Of a stretch of 56,789 bases of DNA, positions 8,862 to 16,981 are shown one piece after another. The stretch's first letter is position 1. Every line of letters starts with the position of its first letter. The notes under the pieces were generated by a model. That model saw only the letters and a list, made by a program, of their open reading frames with translations, had not been told where the DNA came from and did no database searches. A program made the translations under genes and the position numbers. This DNA comes from Halanaerobium saccharolyticum (lineage in GTDB: Bacteria; Bacillota; Halanaerobiia; Halanaerobiales; Halanaerobiaceae): assembly GCF_003259895.1 (NCBI RefSeq), contig NZ_QLME01000021.1:1-56789 (forward strand). Direction: 5' to 3'.

Positions 8862-9545
8862 TTATTCCCAGGGCTCTGGTTCGTCTGCCCCTTCTTCTCC
8901 TTCTTCGCCTTCTTCTTCTTCCTCTTCGCCAATAACTTCTGGTTCTAAGAATTCTTCTTCTTCCTCTTCTTCCTCTTCTTCAATCAGTTCGGTAGGTGTA
9001 ACAACAGTTACAATAACTTCGTCACTGTCTGTTACAAGATCAATACCTTCAGGAAGTTCAAGATCAACTACAGATAAAGATTCTCCAACCTCAAGCTCAG
9101 AAATATCAATTGTAATTTCCTCAGGAATTTCTGCAGGTAATGCATCAATCTCAATTTCACGTAAGAGCTGCTGTAATACTCCCCCATCGCGAACTCCAGC
9201 TGCTTCTCCTTCTAAATGCATTGGTACAGAAACAGTAATTTTCTCATCCATAGAAATAAATTGAAAATCTACGTGAAGCAGATTACGCTTGATTACATCT
9301 TGCTGATAATCTTTGATAATTACAGTTGCTTCATCTTCTTCTCCATCTTCTCCGACAAAAGTCAGATCAAAGATAGCATTTGAATGGAGAAGCTTTTCGA
9401 TATCCTGTGGATCCATTTTAATAGATCGTGGTTCATTTCCTCTTCCATAAACAACACCAGGAATTAGTCCGTTTCTTCTTATTTGACGGGCTACTCCCTT
9501 TCCAGTTTCCGACCTCAGTTCAGCTTCAATAGAATGTTTCTCCAT
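8862..9545 (-). CDS. rplY: 50S ribosomal protein L25 / general stress protein Ctc
   Basis: Binds 5S rRNA in the large subunit. The 227 residues comprise an N-terminal L25 domain (about 1-92, GKGVARQIRRNGLIPGVVYG), a TL5/CTC beta domain (about 95-185) and a tail of some 40 residues that is almost wholly Glu/Gly with Asp/Pro, ending EPEPWE. The acidic tail is longer than in most mesophilic relatives and may reflect a saline lifestyle (inference). GGAGAGGA precedes the ATG. The gene has its own promoter and stands between prs and pth as in Bacillus. Confidence 0.95.
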   Translation of the reverse strand: MEKHSIEAELRSETGKGVARQIRRNGLIPGVVYGRGNEPRSIKMDPQDIEKLLHSNAIFDLTFVGEDGEEDEATVIIKDYQQDVIKRNLLHVDFQFISMDEKITVSVPMHLEGEAAGVRDGGVLQQLLREIEIDALPAEIPEEITIDISELEVGESLSVVDLELPEGIDLVTDSDEVIVTVVTPTELIEEEEEEEEEEFLEPEVIGEEEEEEGEEGEEGADEPEPWE

Positions 9546-9633
9546 GACTATCCTCTCCTTGCATAAATTAAATTTTAAGCCAGATTAAACTATAATCCTG
9601 GCAAATCTACGATAATAAGACATAACAAATTTT

Positions 9634-9662
9634 ATTATAACATCAAAGCTCATTTTGAGCAA
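9634..9662 (-). promoter_or_regulatory. Promoter of the L25 gene
   Basis: Minus strand: -35 TTGCTC (9662-9657), 17-bp spacer, -10 TATAAT (9639-9634), about 90 bases upstream of the start codon. Confidence 0.6.
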
Positions 9663-9695
9663 GTGTTTTAGAAAAATTATTTATCAAATTATTTC

Positions 9696-10637
9696 TTAAA
9701 ATAATACACTTACCGATAAATCCTTAAATATACGGTCAATAGCTTCTCCTACCAGGGGCGCAACAGAAAGCACTTCCAGATTCTCAAGTTCATGCTCTTT
9801 CTGAGCAATTGTGTTGGTCACAATTATTTTTGTAATCGGTGCCTTTTTTAAACGTTCAATCGCAGGCCCCGAAAATAAAGCGTGAGTTCCACAGGCATAG
9901 ACATCTTTAGCCCCTTTTTCTTTAAGAACCTCAGCTGCTGCTGAAATAGTACCTGCAGTATCAATTATGTCATCCAGCAAAATAACATTTTTTTTATCTA
10001 CTTCTCCAATTACATTCATAACCTCTGCCACATTGGGTTTGGGTCTTCTCTTGTCAATAATTGCCATCGGAATATTTAAACTCTCAGCAAAAGAACGCAC
10101 TCTTTTTACCGAACCAACATCCGGGGCAACAGCAATCAAATCTGAACGATCAAAATCTTTAAAATAATCGACCATTATTGGAGCTGCATATAAATGATCA
10201 ACCGGTATATCAAAAAAACCCTGAATCTGAGGAGCGTGAAAATCAATTGACAGAACTCTACGAGCCCCAGCCTCGGTTAATAAATTAGCAACCAATTTAG
10301 AAGTTATTGGATCCCGTGGTCTTGCTTTTCTATCCTGTCTTGCATAACCATAGTATGGAATTACAGCTGTTATTCGTCTGGCAGATGCTCTTCTTAAGGC
10401 ATCAATAATTACCAGCAGCTCCATTAAATTTTCATTTACAGGAGGTGAAGTTGGCTGAACTACAAAAACATCGGCCCCTCGCACAGTTTCATAGGTGCGA
10501 ACACCAATCTCCCCATCTTTAAATCTTGTTACATCAGCATTAACCAATTCTGTTCCCAGATAGTCACACAGATCCTGAGCTAAACCAGGATGTGAATTTC
10601 CTGTAAATATTTTTAACTGTTCACTATAACTGGACAT
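9696..10637 (-). CDS. prs: Ribose-phosphate pyrophosphokinase
   Basis: Makes PRPP from ribose 5-phosphate and ATP for purine, pyrimidine, NAD, His and Trp synthesis. Visible signatures: FKDGEIGV, the catalytic flexible loop region DRKARPRDPITSKL, VAPDVGSVKR, and the PRPP-binding loop VILLDDIIDTAGT. The ATG at 10637 gives 313 residues and has AGGAGG 7 bases upstream; the in-frame start 30 bases earlier has none and would be adjacent to glmU. It follows glmU by 33 bases, so the two are cotranscribed as in Bacillus gcaD-prs. Confidence 0.97.
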   Translation of the reverse strand: MSSYSEQLKIFTGNSHPGLAQDLCDYLGTELVNADVTRFKDGEIGVRTYETVRGADVFVVQPTSPPVNENLMELLVIIDALRRASARRITAVIPYYGYARQDRKARPRDPITSKLVANLLTEAGARRVLSIDFHAPQIQGFFDIPVDHLYAAPIMVDYFKDFDRSDLIAVAPDVGSVKRVRSFAESLNIPMAIIDKRRPKPNVAEVMNVIGEVDKKNVILLDDIIDTAGTISAAAEVLKEKGAKDVYACGTHALFSGPAIERLKKAPITKIIVTNTIAQKEHELENLEVLSVAPLVGEAIDRIFKDLSVSVLF

Positions 10638-10670
10638 TTTTTGACCTCCTGGTTTATTTTTTTTCATTAT

Positions 10671-12041
10671 TTAGTCTTCCTGCTTTTTAGATTTATAAAT
10701 TCGAGCAGGGACTCCCATTACAATATCACCAGAATTAACATCTTTAGTTACTACTGAACCAGCAGCTGTTTTTGCCTGGTCACCAATTGTTAATGGTGCA
10801 ATTAAAATAGAATCACTGCCAATAAAAACATCTTTTCCTACTTTTGTTTGGAACTTATTTTCTCCATCATAGTTCGCAAATATTGTACCAGCACCTATAT
10901 TTGTTCTCTCTCCAATTTCTGCATCTCCTGCATAACATAAGTGAGGAACCTTGGCTCCACTTTTAACTGTAGTCTTTTTCAATTCTACAAAATCACCAAT
11001 TTTACAATTATCCTCTACTATAGAACCCGGCCTTAAATAAGCAAAAGGACCAACATTAGTTCCATCTCCAACTTCACTTTCCTTTATAATAGTATTAGCT
11101 AGAATTTCTACATTCTCCCCGATAACTGCATTTTTCAATTTACAGTTCTGATTAATAACAGTATTTTTAGCTACTTTAGTTTTACCTTCCAGATAATTAA
11201 AAGGATAAATTGTAACATCCTGCTCAATTTCTACTTCAGCATCTATAAAGGTTGTATTTGGATCAATTATTGTAACGCCATTAGTCAAATGCTGATCAAT
11301 AATTCTTTCTCTTAATATTTGTTCGGCTTCAGCCTGCTGTTTCCTGCTGTTGATACCAATTATCTCATCCGAATCCTGAACAGTATATGTATTGATCTTC
11401 TTATTTTTATTTATAGCAAATTCTATAATATCAGTTAAATAATACTCCTGTTGAGCATTATCATTATCCATATTCGCCAGAAAATCCTGCAGTAGTTCAC
11501 TATCTATACAGTTGACACCGCTATTTATTTCTTTTATCTTTTTAATTTCTGGATCAGCATCTTTTTCTTCTACAATTGCAGTTAAATTTCCTGCCTGATC
11601 TTTAACAATTCTGCCATAACCCTCTGGGTCATCAAAAAATGCTGTCATTATAGTTAAATCAAAATTGTTCTGCTGATGGTCTTTTACAAATTCAGCGATA
11701 GTTTCTTTTCTTAATAAGGGGGTATCCCCATAAAGTATCAAAACTGGCCCTTCATGTCCTGCAATATAATCCTCTGCCTGTTTTACGGCATGGCCTGTAC
11801 CAAGCTGCTCAGATTGAATTACATAATTTAAATCCCATTTATCTAAATCCTCTAGCTCAGCCTTTACTTTTTCTTTCTGATGGCCGATCACATTAACAAT
11901 TTTGCTATTTAGTCCATCTAAAGTGTTCAAAACATGTTTAATTATTGCCTTACCAGCAACCGGATGTAAGACCTTAATTTTATCTGATTTCATCCTGGTA
12001 CCTTTACCGGCAGCCAGAATAATACTTAAAAGATCTGTCAT
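10671..12041 (-). CDS. glmU: Bifunctional UDP-GlcNAc pyrophosphorylase / GlcN-1-P acetyltransferase
   Basis: Makes UDP-GlcNAc for peptidoglycan and, in diderms, lipopolysaccharide. N-terminal uridylyltransferase domain (LAAGKGTRM, K at about 23, YGDTPLL, GYGRI) is followed by a C-terminal left-handed beta-helix of hexapeptide repeats with the acetyl-CoA site motifs LRPGS, LKKTTVKSGAKVPHLCYAGDA and NYDG. 456 residues, the usual length. AGGAGG lies 9 bases before the ATG. Confidence 0.97.
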   Translation of the reverse strand: MTDLLSIILAAGKGTRMKSDKIKVLHPVAGKAIIKHVLNTLDGLNSKIVNVIGHQKEKVKAELEDLDKWDLNYVIQSEQLGTGHAVKQAEDYIAGHEGPVLILYGDTPLLRKETIAEFVKDHQQNNFDLTIMTAFFDDPEGYGRIVKDQAGNLTAIVEEKDADPEIKKIKEINSGVNCIDSELLQDFLANMDNDNAQQEYYLTDIIEFAINKNKKINTYTVQDSDEIIGINSRKQQAEAEQILRERIIDQHLTNGVTIIDPNTTFIDAEVEIEQDVTIYPFNYLEGKTKVAKNTVINQNCKLKNAVIGENVEILANTIIKESEVGDGTNVGPFAYLRPGSIVEDNCKIGDFVELKKTTVKSGAKVPHLCYAGDAEIGERTNIGAGTIFANYDGENKFQTKVGKDVFIGSDSILIAPLTIGDQAKTAAGSVVTKDVNSGDIVMGVPARIYKSKKQED

Positions 12042-12138
12042 CTACAATATCCTCCTTTAAATAAGGAATATATTTTCCCATATTTATAAATATTATAACC
12101 AGACACTATTAGTCCATCATAGTGCTTTAATCGCTTGA

Positions 12139-12167
12139 AGTATAACAGAGAAAAAAGCTTTTGTCAA
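12139..12167 (-). promoter_or_regulatory. Promoter of glmU-prs
   Basis: Minus strand: -35 TTGACA (12167-12162), 17-bp spacer, -10 TATACT (12144-12139). It sits just past the spoVG terminator, giving glmU-prs an independent strong start. Confidence 0.8.
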
Positions 12168-12187
12168 GAGTGCGAAATCAAGGAGTA

Positions 12188-12225
12188 AAAATAACACTAC
12201 CCTGCCCAGAGTAGTGTTATTTAAA
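12188..12225 (-). terminator. Terminator after spoVG
   Basis: Hairpin AAATAACACTAC / GTAGTGTTATTT with a 10-base loop (12188-12223); minus-strand continuation is TTTTTACTCC. Symmetric A/T flanks would let it work in both directions. Confidence 0.8.
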
Positions 12226-12257
12226 CAAACTATTAAACTAATAATAAAAATTGAAAA

Positions 12258-12524
12258 TTAAGCACTTGCCAGTAACTCATCAAACTTTTCTAAAACTTCG
12301 TTTTCCATTAGATCCCTTAATTTAGCGGAAATTGGAAAACAGACATCCTGATAGTCTCCGTTTCTCTTCCGTCTTGCAGGCATTGAAAGAAAAATCCCGT
12401 TCTTACCCTCAATAACCCGCATATCCCGTACCACAAAAGAGTCATCAAAAGTTACCGTTGCATAAGCCTTGACCATACTTCCATTAATTTCGACCGGAAA
12501 AACTCTGACATCTGTAATTTTCAT
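12258..12524 (-). CDS. spoVG: Regulatory protein SpoVG
   Basis: Small nucleic-acid-binding protein that affects sporulation septation and other post-exponential traits in Firmicutes. The 88 residues begin MKITDVRVFPVE and include the family block ATVTFDDSFVVRDMRVIEGKNGIFLSMP. The ATG at 12524 has AAAGGCGGTG upstream; longer in-frame starts run through the promoter. Directly upstream of glmU as in Bacillus, but here a terminator and a new promoter separate the two. Confidence 0.96.
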   Translation of the reverse strand: MKITDVRVFPVEINGSMVKAYATVTFDDSFVVRDMRVIEGKNGIFLSMPARRKRNGDYQDVCFPISAKLRDLMENEVLEKFDELLASA

Positions 12525-12558
12525 AAATACACCGCCTTTGGAATTATTTGTTAATAAC

Positions 12559-12587
12559 ATTATAATTCCATTAAATGTAAATGTCAA
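12559..12587 (-). promoter_or_regulatory. Consensus promoter of spoVG
   Basis: Minus strand: perfect -35 TTGACA (12587-12582), 17-bp spacer, perfect -10 TATAAT (12564-12559), immediately after the stop codon of the preceding gene. In Bacillus spoVG is driven by sigma-H; a full sigma-A consensus here points to constitutive expression. Confidence 0.85.
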
Positions 12588-12590
12588 GGC

Positions 12591-13595
12591 TTATTTGCTT
12601 ATTTTTTCAATAAATTTCCATAATTCATCTTTTTCTGGAACTTCAAACTCTCTTTTTTCTCCTTTTTCTTCCAGATGAATTCCAGCCTCAATCAATCTTC
12701 CCACCCGTATTATTTCAATTTCAGTTTTTGCAAAAACTGACTTTAGATCAATCTCCGGGGGAGCAGCCATTAACATAGCTCCGGAAGAAATTAAGGCAGC
12801 TGGATCTAAATCTAATTTACTGCAGAGCTCTTTTACCTCAGACTTTAATTTGAAATTATCTTTTTCAATTATAAATCCCAGTTCTGAGGCAGCAGCCATT
12901 TCTGCTATTGCTCCATAAACCCCACCTTCAGTTACATCATGCATCGCCTTAACACCATTCTGGCGTGCAATTCTGCTTTCAGGAATTACACTTAAAAGCT
13001 CTAAATATCCAGAAACTTTAGCTATAGCTTCTCTGCTAACACCATTTTTTAATAGATGATCCTGATAATCACTGGCTAAAATATAACTTCCTTCAATCCC
13101 CATCCCTTTAGAAATATAAAGAATATCACCAGCTTCAGCATCTGAACTGGAAGTTAGCTCTTCTTTTTTAGCTTTACCCAGAGCAGTAACGGTAATTATA
13201 GGTTTCTGAACCAGATCGGTTATTTCTGTATGTCCACCCAGCACCTCAATCTCAATTGATTTAGCGGTACTGACTATTTCGCTCATTAACTCTTCGGCTT
13301 TCTCTTCGCCCAGTCTGGGAGGAAGTAATAAAACTACCTGAATCCCAAAAGGTTCAGCTCCAGCTGCTGCAATATCATTACAGGCAACATTAACAGCCAG
13401 ATAACCAGCGTTTTTTTCGGCACCTGTTATGGGATCAGAAGATACTACTAATAAAAAGTCTCCCAGATCAATTACTGCACTATCTTCACCCGGGCCAGCA
13501 GGGACTATTACATCAGAACGAAAATGATCTATCTTATCCAGTATTGTTTTCTTTAATTTTTTTCCTGACATTTTTCCAATTTCCAAAACTATCAC
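12591..13595 (-). CDS. AIR synthase-related (PurM/ThiL/HypE superfamily) protein, HypE-like
   Basis: Dimeric ATP-dependent enzyme fold: N-terminal half with GPGEDSAVIDLG and SSDPITGAEKNAGYLAVNVACNDIAAAGA, C-terminal half with MHDVTEGGVYGAIAEMA. 334 residues. Overall closest to the HypE-like group, but the C-terminus ends IEKISK and lacks the terminal cysteine that HypE uses to form thiocyanate, and no hyp genes are nearby. It is therefore probably not a [NiFe]-hydrogenase maturase. The GTG start overlaps the stop of the upstream ECF transporter gene (GTGA), implying translational coupling, so the substrate may be what that transporter imports (inference). Confidence 0.75.
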   Translation of the reverse strand: MIVLEIGKMSGKKLKKTILDKIDHFRSDVIVPAGPGEDSAVIDLGDFLLVVSSDPITGAEKNAGYLAVNVACNDIAAAGAEPFGIQVVLLLPPRLGEEKAEELMSEIVSTAKSIEIEVLGGHTEITDLVQKPIITVTALGKAKKEELTSSSDAEAGDILYISKGMGIEGSYILASDYQDHLLKNGVSREAIAKVSGYLELLSVIPESRIARQNGVKAMHDVTEGGVYGAIAEMAAASELGFIIEKDNFKLKSEVKELCSKLDLDPAALISSGAMLMAAPPEIDLKSVFAKTEIEIIRVGRLIEAGIHLEEKGEKREFEVPEKDELWKFIEKISK

Positions 13596-14128
13596 TTCCC
13601 AAAATAATTATCAAGATGGTGAGAAAGAGGAATAGCCAAAACTCCTCCAATTAACATCTGAGCAAAATCAATTCCAATCTCAGGTAAAACAACTGCCCAA
13701 CTTAGCAAAAATCCTTTGGCCAGTGCATATCCCAGAATCATAAGATTACCGCCAACAATTATTGCAAATATTTTTCTGTCAAACTTTTTCTCCTGCTCCT
13801 GACTTGCAATTTTACCGACAACTAATCCCTCCAGCCCCTTGATCACAAAAGTAAAAGGAGCCCAGATTGAATAACCCAGGATAATATCCATTAAAGCAGA
13901 ACCAACCCCTCCCGCAATTCCTCCGGCTTTAGCACCAAAGGTTAAAGCAATTGTATAAATTGCTACTTCTCCCAAATTAAAGTAGGAGCTGCTGGGACCA
14001 GGAATATGTAAATAAGTCGCCACAGCTGTAAAGGCAATAAATAGAGCTAAAAAAGATAGCGACCTGGTGTCAAGATTGCTCAGTTTAACTTTCTTTAAAT
14101 GTTCCTGAATATTTTCTCTACCTTCCAT
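13592..14128 (-). CDS. ECF transporter S component
   Basis: Substrate-binding membrane subunit of an energy-coupling-factor vitamin/micronutrient transporter; it would use shared EcfA/EcfT encoded elsewhere. 178 residues, about five to six hydrophobic helices, with FNLGEVAIYTIALTFGAKAGGIAGG and the Ala/Gly-rich first helix typical of the family. The ATG at 14128 has GGGGGG 7 bases upstream. Substrate not determinable from sequence. It lies between glnA (22 bases upstream) and the HypE-like gene (4-base overlap). Confidence 0.8.
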   Translation of the reverse strand: MEGRENIQEHLKKVKLSNLDTRSLSFLALFIAFTAVATYLHIPGPSSSYFNLGEVAIYTIALTFGAKAGGIAGGVGSALMDIILGYSIWAPFTFVIKGLEGLVVGKIASQEQEKKFDRKIFAIIVGGNLMILGYALAKGFLLSWAVVLPEIGIDFAQMLIGGVLAIPLSHHLDNYFGK

Positions 14129-14150
14129 GCTTAATCCCCCCAACTAAAAT

Positions 14151-15482
14151 TTAGTAAGTCGTTAAATATTGATCAATTTCCCAGCTGTGTACCTGTTTTC
14201 TATAGACAGACCACTCGATTTTCTTTGCTTCGACTAAGTGATTAAAAATATGTTCTCCCAGAGCTTCTTTCATAAATTCGCTTTCCTGAAAATACTTAAG
14301 AGCTTCCTCCATTGAACCTGGTAAACTGCTAATCCCTCTGGATTTTCTTTCTTTATAACTCATCTCATAAATATTATCAGTAGTCTGTTCTCCTGGATCA
14401 ATTTTATTTCTTATCCCATCAAGTCCGGCTCTGAGCATTACAGCAGTTGCCAGATAGGGATTTGCTGCTGGATCAGGATTTCTCAATTCTAATCTAGTTC
14501 CATTACCTCTTGCTGAAGGTACTCTAACTAAAGCACTGCGGTTTTGAGTTGACCAGGAGATATATACTGGTGCCTCATAACCAGGAACCAATCTTTTATA
14601 AGAGTTAATAGTAGGATTTAAAATAGCTGTAGTCTCTTTAGCATGTTTTAGTAATCCACCTATGTAATAATATGCGATTTCACTTAATCCGTATTCATCT
14701 TCTGGATCATAAAAAGCATTTTTTCCATCTTTATATAATGACTGGTGAACATGCATCCCGGAACCACTCTCTCCATAAATTGGTTTGGGCATAAAAGTAG
14801 CATGTAAATTATGCTGCATTGCTATATATTTCGTTACAAATTTAAATGTTGCTATATTATCTGCAGTTCTTAAAGCAGGTGTATATTTAAAGTCAATCTC
14901 ATGCTGACCTGGAGCTACCTCATGGTGTGCAGCTTCAACTTCAAAGCCCATTTTTTTAAGAGCCAGTACAGTATCACGCCGGGCTTCTCCACCTAAATCA
15001 ACCGGGGAAAGATCAAAATATCCACCTTTATCATGAGTTTTAGTTGTTGGATTACCATCTTTATCTTTTTCAAATAAGAAAAATTCCGGCTCAGGTCCGG
15101 CAAACATCTCATATCCCATTTCTTCTGCTTCAGCCATTGCTCTTTTTAATGTACCGCGAGGACAGCCAACAAATGGTTCTCCATCAGGCAGGTAAATATC
15201 ACACATCATTCTGGCTGTACAGCCACCACTGGCTCCCCAGGGAAAAATTGCAAATGTATCGTAGTCTGGTTTCAAATACATGTCGGATTCGTGGATACGT
15301 GTATAACCCTCAATAGATGAACCATCAAACATTATCTTCCCATCAAGTGCCTCAGGCAGCTGTTCAATTGTAATTGCCACATTTTTAATAATCCCCAAAA
15401 TATCAACAAACTGCAGCCGAATAAATTCCACATTCTTTTGTTCAGCAATCTTTAAAATCTTCTCTCTACTAAATTTTTCCAC
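14151..15482 (-). CDS. glnA: Glutamine synthetase, type I
   Basis: ATP-dependent amidation of glutamate to glutamine, the main ammonium assimilation step. 443 residues, the short GSI-alpha form of Firmicutes. Motifs: MFDGSSIEGY, the metal-binding PEPEFF and EVAPGQHEIDF blocks, the ATP-binding GSGMHVHQSL and the KRLVPGYEAPVYISWS region. No adenylylation-type NLY motif is seen, so feedback/regulator control as in Bacillus is expected. GTG start immediately after the regulator's stop (TAAGTG), with the GGAGGAGGAA site inside the end of the regulator gene. Confidence 0.96.
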   Translation of the reverse strand: MEKFSREKILKIAEQKNVEFIRLQFVDILGIIKNVAITIEQLPEALDGKIMFDGSSIEGYTRIHESDMYLKPDYDTFAIFPWGASGGCTARMMCDIYLPDGEPFVGCPRGTLKRAMAEAEEMGYEMFAGPEPEFFLFEKDKDGNPTTKTHDKGGYFDLSPVDLGGEARRDTVLALKKMGFEVEAAHHEVAPGQHEIDFKYTPALRTADNIATFKFVTKYIAMQHNLHATFMPKPIYGESGSGMHVHQSLYKDGKNAFYDPEDEYGLSEIAYYYIGGLLKHAKETTAILNPTINSYKRLVPGYEAPVYISWSTQNRSALVRVPSARGNGTRLELRNPDPAANPYLATAVMLRAGLDGIRNKIDPGEQTTDNIYEMSYKERKSRGISSLPGSMEEALKYFQESEFMKEALGEHIFNHLVEAKKIEWSVYRKQVHSWEIDQYLTTY

Positions 15483-15869
15483 TTATTCTTCCTCCTCCTG
15501 AGAGTGTTTTCTATTACTCCGGGAAAGTTTTTTTATCAATTCTGAACGATTGGAAACAGGATAAAGCGAATCTAAATCAACATCTGAATAATCATCAAAA
15601 TGATCATCAAAGTCTGCTGCAGCCTCAAAATCTTGATTAACTTCCGGTGCCTTTAATTTTGAACGTACAGTTTCTATACTATTACCGGCTGCCAGAAGAT
15701 CTTTAATTTTGACAAGTCTCTTAATATCATTTCCCGAAAAAAGACGCTGATTACCGCTGCTGCGGGCAGGAAAGATTAGATCCTGCTGATCATAATATCG
15801 GATCTGCCTGGAACTTAATCCTGTTTTTTCCTTTGCTTCCTTCATTGTGATATTTTTTTCCCTTTTCAT
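15483..15869 (-). CDS. glnR: MerR-family regulator upstream of glnA (GlnR-like)
   Basis: DNA-binding repressor/activator of nitrogen genes. N-terminal winged helix: MKEAKEKTGLSSRQIRYYDQQDLIFPARSSGNQRLFSGNDIKRL; the remaining tail is short and acidic, then Ser/Lys-rich (128 residues), like GlnR/TnrA. The promoter at 15910-15938 puts the transcription start near 15903, so the longer in-frame start at 15944 is impossible; ATG 15887 is an alternative. Directly precedes glnA, as glnR does in Bacillus, and a 24-bp dyad in its promoter suggests autoregulation. Confidence 0.8.
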   Translation of the reverse strand: MKREKNITMKEAKEKTGLSSRQIRYYDQQDLIFPARSSGNQRLFSGNDIKRLVKIKDLLAAGNSIETVRSKLKAPEVNQDFEAAADFDDHFDDYSDVDLDSLYPVSNRSELIKKLSRSNRKHSQEEEE

Positions 15870-15909
15870 AGCTATCACTACTCCCATAGTCCTAATAATT
15901 ATTGCAGAA

Positions 15910-15938
15910 AGTATAACATGAATCCAAATCCATGTCAA
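15910..15938 (-). promoter_or_regulatory. glnR-glnA promoter with MerR-type dyad operator
   Basis: Minus strand: -35 TTGACA (15938-15933), 17-bp spacer, -10 TATACT (15915-15910). An imperfect dyad TNACATGNAT-NNNN-ATNCATGTNA (15914-15937) fills the spacer and overlaps both hexamers, the standard location for a MerR-family operator. It differs in order from the Bacillus GlnR box TGTNAN7TNACA. Confidence 0.75.
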
Positions 15939-15974
15939 TCTCATGTTAGCTTTAATTTTATCTTTTTATCCTTT

Positions 15975-16838
15975 TTAATAACTATCAATTGTTTTAACCG
16001 CTGTAACAAAATCATTTTTTCGGGGCCAGCCAGCAGCAACCTTTTCTGCCTTCTCTCTGCTGTCATAAACTGAGAATACTGTTGGCCCACTGCCGGAGAT
16101 CCTTGTAAATTCAGCCTCACTATTTTTAAATATATCTTTAATTTCAACAATCTCAGGACAGATATTTTCGGAAGCTCTTTTTAAATCATTTTTATAATCC
16201 AGACTCCAGTCTATCTCTTCCTCACTCCTTAAATTATCCAGGATTAAATCAAAATTGAATTTTTGATAACCCTGTAATTCATCATATAATTTATACACTG
16301 CTGGAGTAGAAATTTTAAAAGCTGGAGTTACTACAACCAGATATTTTTCACCTATAAAGGGGAGCGGTTCTAAAATTTCACCTTTACCAGAGGCATAAAC
16401 TGTACCTCCTTTGAGACAGTAAGGTACATCTGAACCAATTGCTTTCAGATCCTGGTGTAGTTTCATGAAATCCGCCTCCAGTTCAAAAAGCTGATAAAGC
16501 CCCTTCATCACTGCAGCAGCATCTGTACTTCCACCAGCCATCCCTGCAGCAATTGGAATATTTTTTTCGATATAAATTTCAACTCCCTGATTAAGCTCAG
16601 GATTCTGTTCAAAGAAAATTTCTGCTGCCTGATAGGCCAGGTTCTCTTCTCCTGTAGGTAGTTCAGTGTGTGATGTTTTGAGAACAATTCCTCCACTTTT
16701 TTTCTTTAACTTTATTCGATCTGCCAGACTAATACTCTGCATAATCATCTGCAGTTCATGGAAACCATCTTCCCTCAACCCTTTAATATGTAGGGCTAGA
16801 TTTATTTTTGCCGGTGCTTTTAAATATAATTCTCGCAT
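15975..16838 (-). CDS. ispE: 4-diphosphocytidyl-2-C-methyl-D-erythritol kinase
   Basis: GHMP kinase of the non-mevalonate (MEP) isoprenoid pathway. 287 residues with APAKINLALHI at the N-terminus, the ATP loop PIAAGMAGGSTDAAAV and a C-terminal RISGSGPTVFSV. GGGGGAT precedes the ATG. In Bacillus ispE lies between veg and the purR-spoVG block; here it remains near spoVG but glnR-glnA and two other genes have come between. Confidence 0.95.
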   Translation of the reverse strand: MRELYLKAPAKINLALHIKGLREDGFHELQMIMQSISLADRIKLKKKSGGIVLKTSHTELPTGEENLAYQAAEIFFEQNPELNQGVEIYIEKNIPIAAGMAGGSTDAAAVMKGLYQLFELEADFMKLHQDLKAIGSDVPYCLKGGTVYASGKGEILEPLPFIGEKYLVVVTPAFKISTPAVYKLYDELQGYQKFNFDLILDNLRSEEEIDWSLDYKNDLKRASENICPEIVEIKDIFKNSEAEFTRISGSGPTVFSVYDSREKAEKVAAGWPRKNDFVTAVKTIDSY

Positions 16839-16868
16839 AATTATCCCCCAGATAAATTTTAATAAATA

Positions 16869-16897
16869 AATTTACTAATGCTCTTTAAATAGTTCAA
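16869..16897 (-). promoter_or_regulatory. Candidate promoter of ispE
   Basis: Minus strand: -35 TTGAAC (16897-16892), 17-bp spacer, -10 TAAATT (16874-16869), divergent from bioY. Confidence 0.5.
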
Positions 16898-16926
16898 TGT
16901 TTGTGATAACATTATTTAAAGCTATT

Positions 16927-16939
16927 TGACCATTGGTCA
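16927..16939. promoter_or_regulatory. Perfect palindrome in the ispE-bioY intergenic region
   Basis: TGACCA-T-TGGTCA, a 13-bp perfect palindrome, 43 bases before the bioY start and overlapping a TTGACC that could serve as its -35. It does not look like the usual BirA operator (TTAACC..GGTTAA types). Probable operator of an unidentified repressor. Confidence 0.45.
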
Positions 16940-16981
16940 GTTTTTGATTGTTTAATAGAAAAGAAAGGAGTTGTAAATAAA

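Noticed and set aside
12591-13595. Hydrogenase maturation factor HypE
   Set aside because: No terminal cysteine, no hyp neighbours, and the window's hydrogenase is of the [FeFe] type.
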